Shown here in pieces: positions 58,685-64,000 of a stretch of 64,000 nucleotides of DNA; position 1 is the stretch's first letter; every line of letters begins with the position of its first letter. The position numbers and the translations under genes were made by a program. Where the stretch lies: positions 1 through 64,000 of the forward strand of contig CAZVNM010000008.1 in the NCBI GenBank assembly GCA_964628685.1, written 5' to 3'. The notes under the pieces were generated by a model. It was not told the origin of the DNA, did no database searches, and saw only the letters and a list, made by a program, of their open reading frames with translations. This DNA comes from CALMEC01 sp964628685 (lineage in GTDB: Bacteria > Actinomycetota > Thermoleophilia > Miltoncostaeales > Miltoncostaeaceae).

Positions 58685-61645
58685 GTGATCCTCGACGGGC
58701 TCACCGACGTGCAGCGCGAGGCGGTCACCCATCCGGGCGGCCCCATGCTGGTGGTCGCCGGCGCGGGTGCCGGAAAGACCCGCGTGCTCACGCACCGGCT
58801 GGCCTGGCTGGTGGACCAGGGGGTCGAACCGGCCGAGATCGTGGCGCTCACCTTCAGCTCGCAGGCCGCCGACGAGCTGCGCGGTCGCGCCGAGGCGCTC
58901 ATCGGACGCGCGCACGAGACGCTGCGCGTGCTCACCTTCCACTCGTTCGCCGGTGAGCTCGCCCGGGTGCACGGCGTGGAGCACGGCCTGCTGCCGCCGG
59001 CGGTCTGGGCGACCGAGGAGGAGCGGGCGCTTCTGATGCTCGACCGCATCGGCGAGCTGGGGCTCGTCCGCCACGACCTGCGCGGGGGTGCCGGGCAGGT
59101 GGTGGACGACATCATCAAGCGGATCGAGCGCTGCAAGAACGAGATGGTCTCGGCGGACGACTTCGTGCGCTACGCCGAGCTCGCGGTCCAGGGTGCGTCG
59201 CGCCCCAAGGATCGCGTCGAACGGGAACGCGACCTGGAGTTCGCACGGGCCTACCGGGCCCACGACCGCTGGCTCGCGGAGGAGGGCCTGGTCGACTTCG
59301 GCGAGGCCATCGTGCGCGCGGTCACCCTGCTGCGCGCCAATCCCGAGCGGCTGGCCGCGCTGCGCGAGACGACGCGGCACGTCCTGGTGGACGAGTTCCA
59401 GGACACCGACTTCGCCCAGTCGCAGCTCCTCTACCTCATCGGCGACGGCGCCGACAGCGTGGTGGCCGTCGGCGACGACGACCAGGGCATCTACCGCTTC
59501 CGCGGCGCGTCCACCAAGAACATCGCCGACTTCCGCGACCGCTACCCGAACCGCCGCGAGATCAAGCTCGAGCTCAACCACCGCTCCACGCAGTCGATCC
59601 TGGAGGCGGCGCACGCGGTGGTGGCGCCCGTGCCGGACCGCTCCGACAAGCACCTGGTGGCGCTGCCCGAGGCCGAGGGGCCCGTGCCGCGGTTCTGGGT
59701 CGCGCGGGACGAGGACGGTCAGGCACGGGCGGTGGCCGAGGCCGTCATGGCGTACGCCGAGCAGGGCATCCCCTACGAGGAGCAGGCGGTGCTGATGGAC
59801 TCGGTCCGCACCGAGGCGCCGGCGTTCGTGCGGGTGCTGGAGGCGGCCGGCGTCCCCCACCAGGTGCACGGGGGCCTGGGGGTCTTCGAGCGGCGCGAGG
59901 TTCGCGAGGCGATGGCGTGGCTGCGCGCCCTGGCCGATCCCGACGACGGACAGGCCCACCTGCGCCTGGCCGCCGACCTTGGCCTGCCGTGGAGCGCCGC
60001 CACCGACGCCGTGCATATGGCGGCGGAGCGCGGTGAGTCGGCCACGGCCGCGCTCGCGCGCGTGGCAGCGGACGCGGGTGACCCGCGGCTGGACGAGCTG
60101 CTCGACCTGGCGGGTCCGGCGATCGTCGGACCACCGCGCGACCTTGTGCGCCACGTGCTCGACACCACGGGCATCCGTTCGCGCGCGCTGGCCCTTGGGG
60201 GTGCCGAGGGACGCGCCCGCCTGGCGGGTCTGGCGTCCCTCGAACAGCTGGCGCGCGACCTGGCCGGCCGCGACGACGGCATGGACGCCCCCACGCTCGT
60301 GCGGCGGCTCATGGGCCTGGCGGAGGTGGGACACCGCGGCCGCGTCGACCGCTCCGGTGAGCGGGTGGGCGTGCAGGTCTCCACCATCCACCAGTCCAAG
60401 GGCCTCGAGTTCGACGTGGTGTTCGTGGTGGGGCTGGTCCAGTCGCGCGTACCCGGCCGTGACCGCTCGCGCCACGACATCCCCAGCGAATTGCTTCCCG
60501 AGGCGCTCGCCGAACGCGGCCGCGAGGCCCACATCGCCGAGAAACGGCGCCTCTTCTACGTCGCGCTCACGCGGGCACGGCGCCACCTCGTGCTCAGCAC
60601 CTATGAACAGGGCGAGCGCTCCGCCCAACGGCCCGCGAGCTTCTTCGAGGAGGCCCGCGCGGCCTGCGGGGAGCCGACCCCGGAGCAGGTGGGCGCCGGA
60701 CCGGAGCGCGAGATCCTCGACCGCATCGCCGCCGCCCGCGACGATCTGGAGGACGCGGTGCGCGCGATGGCGATCGACATCGCCGCCGGCACCGACCCGG
60801 CGGGGTCGCGACAGGCCATCGGCGAGCGCATCGAGCGGCTGGCCGAGGCGCAGGCCACCGCCTTCGCGCCGCCGACGCTGGGACCGGCCGCGGCGTTCCG
60901 TCCTCCCAACCCGTCGCCGCCCTCCATCGAGATCTCACCGAGCGACCTGCAGGCCTACCGCATCTGCCCGCTGCGCTACCGCTTCTCCAAGATCGACCGG
61001 GTGCCGCCCGTGCAGCGGCCGTCCGGCGCGATCGGAAACGCCCTCCACCTGGCGCTCGAGGCGCACTTCCGTCCCGACGGCGTGGGCGGCGACGGCCAGG
61101 CGCTCGTCGACCGCTTCGAGCGCGAGATGGAGCGGCTGGGGGTGGCCGACACCCCCGAGGGACAGCAGGCCATCGACCGCGCGCGCACCCAGCTTCCCGC
61201 CTACCACGACCGCATCCGCGCACGGCGGGTGGACATCCGCGGGGTGGAGCGCCGGTTCACCATCCCGCTGGGGCGCCACACCGTCCACGGACGGGTCGAT
61301 CGCATGGACCACCGCTCCGACCCCGGTGGCGCCGGCTTCCAGACCATCGACTACAAGAGCGGCAGGCCGCCGTCCGCCCCGGGGGTGGGTGACGAGAACC
61401 TGGTGCTCGCCCTCTACATCCACGCGGTGCAGCAGAAGGGCGCGGCCACGCGCGGGGCGCGGCTGGAGTACGTGCTGGACGGCGACGAGCGCCCGTTCGA
61501 CCCCGATCCGGCGGAGCTCACGATGCTCCTGGACGAGGCGCGCGTGCTGGCCGACGCCGCCGCCGACGGCCGCTTCGACCCCACGCCCGGGTTCCACTGC
61601 CGCACCTGCGACTACCAGCTCCTCTGCCCGGCGAGGGACCGATGA
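58685..61645 (+). CDS. UvrD/Rep-like helicase fused to PD-(D/E)XK nuclease
   Basis: A DNA repair helicase-nuclease of 986 residues. Walker A is VAGAGAGKT (about residue 25), motif II LVDEFQDTD, motif V/VI TIHQSKGLEFDVVF and YVALTRARRHL. From about residue 745 a RecB-type nuclease follows: ISPSDLQAYRICPLRYRF, the catalytic IDYKSG (about 887), and C-terminal cysteines CRTCDYQLLC which, with the Cys in RICPLRY, can hold a 4Fe-4S cluster. The plan resembles AddB/AdnA-type end-processing enzymes. The next gene overlaps by four bases. Confidence 0.92.
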   Translation: MILDGLTDVQREAVTHPGGPMLVVAGAGAGKTRVLTHRLAWLVDQGVEPAEIVALTFSSQAADELRGRAEALIGRAHETLRVLTFHSFAGELARVHGVEHGLLPPAVWATEEERALLMLDRIGELGLVRHDLRGGAGQVVDDIIKRIERCKNEMVSADDFVRYAELAVQGASRPKDRVERERDLEFARAYRAHDRWLAEEGLVDFGEAIVRAVTLLRANPERLAALRETTRHVLVDEFQDTDFAQSQLLYLIGDGADSVVAVGDDDQGIYRFRGASTKNIADFRDRYPNRREIKLELNHRSTQSILEAAHAVVAPVPDRSDKHLVALPEAEGPVPRFWVARDEDGQARAVAEAVMAYAEQGIPYEEQAVLMDSVRTEAPAFVRVLEAAGVPHQVHGGLGVFERREVREAMAWLRALADPDDGQAHLRLAADLGLPWSAATDAVHMAAERGESATAALARVAADAGDPRLDELLDLAGPAIVGPPRDLVRHVLDTTGIRSRALALGGAEGRARLAGLASLEQLARDLAGRDDGMDAPTLVRRLMGLAEVGHRGRVDRSGERVGVQVSTIHQSKGLEFDVVFVVGLVQSRVPGRDRSRHDIPSELLPEALAERGREAHIAEKRRLFYVALTRARRHLVLSTYEQGERSAQRPASFFEEARAACGEPTPEQVGAGPEREILDRIAAARDDLEDAVRAMAIDIAAGTDPAGSRQAIGERIERLAEAQATAFAPPTLGPAAAFRPPNPSPPSIEISPSDLQAYRICPLRYRFSKIDRVPPVQRPSGAIGNALHLALEAHFRPDGVGGDGQALVDRFEREMERLGVADTPEGQQAIDRARTQLPAYHDRIRARRVDIRGVERRFTIPLGRHTVHGRVDRMDHRSDPGGAGFQTIDYKSGRPPSAPGVGDENLVLALYIHAVQQKGAATRGARLEYVLDGDERPFDPDPAELTMLLDEARVLADAAADGRFDPTPGFHCRTCDYQLLCPARDR

Positions 61646-62517
61646 CGGCGGTGTCGGCGCTGGAGGTGGGCCAGCCCGTGGAGGGCGTCTACGCGGTCCG
61701 CAGCAAGGAGCGGCGCCTCTCCAAGCGCGGCGATGCGTACCTGATGGTGACGCTGGCCGATGCCACGGGCGCGATCACCGGGTTCGTCTTCGACCAGCCC
61801 GACTTCTTCGACGAGCAGTTCGCGAGCGGCGACCGGGTGCGCGTGGCCGGACAGGTCGTGGCGCGCGCCGGACGTCCCTCCATCCGCATCCGCCATCTGC
61901 GGCAGGCCGCCGACGAGGTGGGGGCCGAGGATCTCCTGCCGCGCAGTCACCGCGAGCCGGACGAGCTGATGGGCTTCGCGGAGCTCCTGGCGGGCGAGAT
62001 CGGCGACGCGCGGCTGCGTGCGACGGCGCAGTCGGTGCTGGGCGACCGTGCGCTCGCCCACGGATGGCTCACCGCCCCCTGCACCCGCTCCGGCCACCAC
62101 GCCTACCAGGGCGGGTTGATCGAGCACACCGTGGGGGTGGCGTCGCTCGCCCAGACCCTCTGCCAGTGGCATCCGCGTGTGGACGTGGACCTGCTGGTCG
62201 CGGCCGCCCTCGTGCACGACGTCGGCCACATCCGCTCGTGGCGCCTGGGGGCGACCTTCGAGCAGACCGATGAGGGCAGGATGGTGGGGCACCTCGCCAT
62301 CGGGCACGACATCGTCGACGCCGCCGCCCGTCGTGCGGGCGTGCCGGACGACCGCCGCCTGGCGCTCCTGCACGCGGTCGCCTGGCACCACGGACAGCCC
62401 GCGGGGTCGGCCCCGGCGCCGGCGACGGCCGAGGCGCTGGCGCTCTGGCGCATCAACACCCTGGAGACCGCCGTGAAGGCGCGTCTGGAGGGACCCGGGA
62501 TCGCCGACCAGGACTGA
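61642..62517 (+). CDS. YhaM-like 3'-5' exonuclease (OB fold plus HD domain)
   Basis: A 291-residue protein with an N-terminal OB-type nucleic acid-binding domain (about 10-95) and a C-terminal HD phosphohydrolase domain (HHAYQGGLIEHTVGV, LVHDVGHI about residue 192, then HAVAWHHGQ). This is the layout of YhaM, a 3'-5' exoribonuclease that can also act on DNA. Overlap with the helicase-nuclease by four bases suggests joint work in repair or degradation. Confidence 0.85.
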   Translation: MTAVSALEVGQPVEGVYAVRSKERRLSKRGDAYLMVTLADATGAITGFVFDQPDFFDEQFASGDRVRVAGQVVARAGRPSIRIRHLRQAADEVGAEDLLPRSHREPDELMGFAELLAGEIGDARLRATAQSVLGDRALAHGWLTAPCTRSGHHAYQGGLIEHTVGVASLAQTLCQWHPRVDVDLLVAAALVHDVGHIRSWRLGATFEQTDEGRMVGHLAIGHDIVDAAARRAGVPDDRRLALLHAVAWHHGQPAGSAPAPATAEALALWRINTLETAVKARLEGPGIADQD

Positions 62518-62778
62518 TCCGTCGCTGCTCGCGCGGGACGTTCCGAACCTTTTCCGATCTCCTGGCGGGTCGTTGTCCGTTCGGAGGACGAAACCGGGTG
62601 GACGGCGCGGGATACTCGTCGTGACGCGAGCGGGTGATCCACGAGGTCGTCCATGACGCGTCGGGCGGCGGGCCGGTCCCCAGGCCGGCCCGCCTGCGAT
62701 GTCCGGTCGTGATCGGCGGGGTCGCGCCCCGGCGCCGGCGGGCGCTTCACTACACTTGCCCTCGACCAAGGAGGAACG
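62518..62778. other. Intergenic, no gene seen
   Basis: It contains TACACT at 62751-62756, a possible -10 for the YqeY gene, without a clear -35. Nothing else recognised. Confidence 0.35.
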
Positions 62779-63237
62779 ATGGGCGAGCTCGCCGGACGAC
62801 TGGAAGAGGACATGAAGGCCGCGCTGCGCGCCGGGGAGAAGGACCGCCTGGGCGTCATCCGCCGCGCGCGTGCGGCGGTCAAGAACGCCGAGATCGACGC
62901 CAAGGCCGAGCTGGACGACGCCGGTGTCGAGAAGGTCCTGCGCGCGCTGGTGAAGCAGCACCGCGACTCCATCGACCAGTTCGAGGCGGCGGGGCGCGCC
63001 GACCGCGCGGACGCCGAGCGGGCCGAGATGGCGGTGCTCGAGCAGTACCTGCCGCAGCAGCTGGACGAGGCGGCCATCGAACCCGTGGTGCGCGAGGTCT
63101 GCGAGGAGCTGGGTGCCGCCGGTCCCAAGGACATGGGCGCCGTGATGAAGGGCGTGATGGCGCGACTGGGCGGCGCGGCGGACGGCGGCACGGTCAACGC
63201 CGTCGTGCGACGCGTGCTCGCGGAGCGGGCGGGCTGA
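62779..63237 (+). CDS. GatB/YqeY domain protein
   Basis: A 152-residue stand-alone YqeY protein related to the tail domain of the tRNA-dependent amidotransferase subunit GatB. The N-terminal helical part (LEEDMKAALRAGEKDRLGVI) and the C-terminal three-helix part (GPKDMGAVMKGVMARLGG) match. It probably helps tRNA or amidotransferase function, though the role of stand-alone forms is unclear. AAGGAGG at 62768-62774 is an ideal ribosome site. Confidence 0.92.
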   Translation: MGELAGRLEEDMKAALRAGEKDRLGVIRRARAAVKNAEIDAKAELDDAGVEKVLRALVKQHRDSIDQFEAAGRADRADAERAEMAVLEQYLPQQLDEAAIEPVVREVCEELGAAGPKDMGAVMKGVMARLGGAADGGTVNAVVRRVLAERAG

Positions 63238-63240
63238 GGC

Positions 63241-63717
63241 ATGGCGTCGTGGGCAGAGGTCGCGCGGGAGGTCCCCGAGCTCGCGTCCGACGCCCTCGCC
63301 TCGCTCGACCTGGGCAACCACAAGATGGTGGCCACCATCCGTCCCGACGGCTCGCCGCGGGTTTCGGCCACCGAGGCGCGGGTGGTCGACGGGACGCTGT
63401 GGATGGCGTTCATGTGGATGACGCCCAAAGCGCGCGATCTGCGGCGCGACCCGCGCTACGCGCTCCACAGCTGGTCCGCCGAGCCCGAGGTGTGGATGGG
63501 CGATGCCAAGGTGGCCGGCCGGGCGGTCGAGGTGGACGACGAGGCCGCGCGGACGCGACTGGTGGAGGCCGCGGGCACCGCACCGCCCGGCCGTTTCCAC
63601 CTCTTTCGCTGCGACGTGGACGAGGTGGTGGTGCTGCGCCTGGCCGAGACCCTCGACCACATCGTGGTGCGCACGTGGACGCCGGGTGACCCGGTGCGGA
63701 CCTCCGTGCTGGGCTGA
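63241..63717 (+). CDS. PNPOx-fold (pyridoxamine 5'-phosphate oxidase-like) protein
   Basis: A split-barrel flavin- or F420-binding-type protein, 158 residues. Typical pattern: DLGNHKMVATIRPDGSPRV, VDGTLWMAFMW, PKARDLRRDPRYALHS, then the dimer strand VEVDDEA and a C-terminal strand. The family reduces or oxidises diverse small molecules; the cofactor (FMN or F420) cannot be decided. Starts 3 bases after the YqeY stop, so co-transcribed. Confidence 0.85.
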   Translation: MASWAEVAREVPELASDALASLDLGNHKMVATIRPDGSPRVSATEARVVDGTLWMAFMWMTPKARDLRRDPRYALHSWSAEPEVWMGDAKVAGRAVEVDDEAARTRLVEAAGTAPPGRFHLFRCDVDEVVVLRLAETLDHIVVRTWTPGDPVRTSVLG

Positions 63718-63824
63718 CCCCACCCGCACCGACCCACTCCGCGCGGGCATGGTGCGCGATCGGCCGGGTGGGTCGAACCTCTGAGAACCCACTAATCTCC
63801 TCCCGACACCGACGGGGGGACGAC

Positions 63825-64000
63825 GTGGGCGACGGGCGACACGGGGCGCAGGATGTGGGCGCCGGCTTCGATCAAGCGGTGCACGTCTACGAGGACCTGC
63901 TGGTGCACAACCGCACCGGTGCGGACCGGCTGGTGTCGGCCATGCCCGATGGGTCATACCCGCACGTCGTCGACATCGGCTGCGGCACCGGCTTCGCGAG
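63825..64000 (+). CDS. SAM-dependent methyltransferase, 5' part (cut by window end)
   Basis: The first 58 codons from GTG 63825, with a G-rich stretch just upstream. The visible end reads HVVDIGCGTGFA, the SAM-binding motif I of class I methyltransferases. The gene runs past the window. Substrate not knowable from this part. Confidence 0.72.
   Translation, partial: MGDGRHGAQDVGAGFDQAVHVYEDLLVHNRTGADRLVSAMPDGSYPHVVDIGCGTGFA

Overview
The window is about 64 kb of dense, high-GC chromosomal DNA, with one 100-base assembly gap at 38039-38138. The gene set looks like a deep-branching, aerobic, monoderm Actinomycetota, perhaps Thermoleophilia-like: hemA-hemC-hemD with ccmABCD, polyphosphate glucokinase, paired dynamin-like GTPases, LOG and DUF5069 proteins, and many overlapping GTGA/ATGA gene junctions. 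The lineage is my inference from gene content; no rRNA is present to settle it. One tRNA gene (Phe, GAA) is seen.

Layout. 1-550 is non-coding and made of a mosaic repeat that recurs at 21666-22306. 560-5162 is an aa3-type oxidase operon (coxB, ctaD, ctaE, lipoprotein cytochrome c); its subunit I is A2-type and carries a long cytosolic tail resembling two universal-stress-type domains. 5233-8284 (minus) is a cupredoxin-DUF1800-DUF1501 export-type operon. 8658-10573 holds a D-Ala-D-Ala dipeptidase and an MFS transporter. 10969-17115 is one long respiratory and heme run: UbiA prenyltransferase, ccmA-ccmB-ccmC-ccmD, hemA, hemC, hemD. These regions together make quinone, heme, cytochrome c and the oxidase that uses them.

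17078-20792 (minus) carries two paralogous secreted proteins that share an unfamiliar GIKW-repeat N-terminal region, a low-complexity linker and a helical C-terminal region. Then come a SAM hydrolase (DUF62), the mosaic repeat, galactokinase, a DUF5069 protein, an MBL-fold protein and three secreted proteins. 28343-30395 looks like a small decayed accessory island beside tRNA-Phe: an antitoxin, a PIN-type toxin with an in-frame stop, and an HsdR-like remnant.

30530-37453 contains an OmpR-type two-component pair, a LOG protein, MscL with an unusual tail, a NifU_N protein, pyrE, a UPF0173 hydrolase and rsgA. 37543-38587 is a repeat protein built on a GTTGWEALEKWVG unit and interrupted by the gap. 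38913-43169 has Nudix, ASCH and two tandem large GTPases. 43318-44290 is a degenerate ~160-base tandem repeat array directly upstream of the CIRCE-controlled groESL operon. The rest includes a luciferase-like oxidoreductase, an ABC exporter divergent from a MarR regulator, ClpP, polyphosphate glucokinase, two CNNM-type membrane proteins, methyltransferases, DUF1015, DUF1622, a UvrD-like helicase-nuclease with a YhaM-like exonuclease, YqeY and a PNPOx-fold protein.

A recurrent signal is a TANNNT -10 box placed 6-7 bases before the start codon of at least thirteen genes on both strands, which points to widespread leaderless transcription; I used it to choose several start codons.
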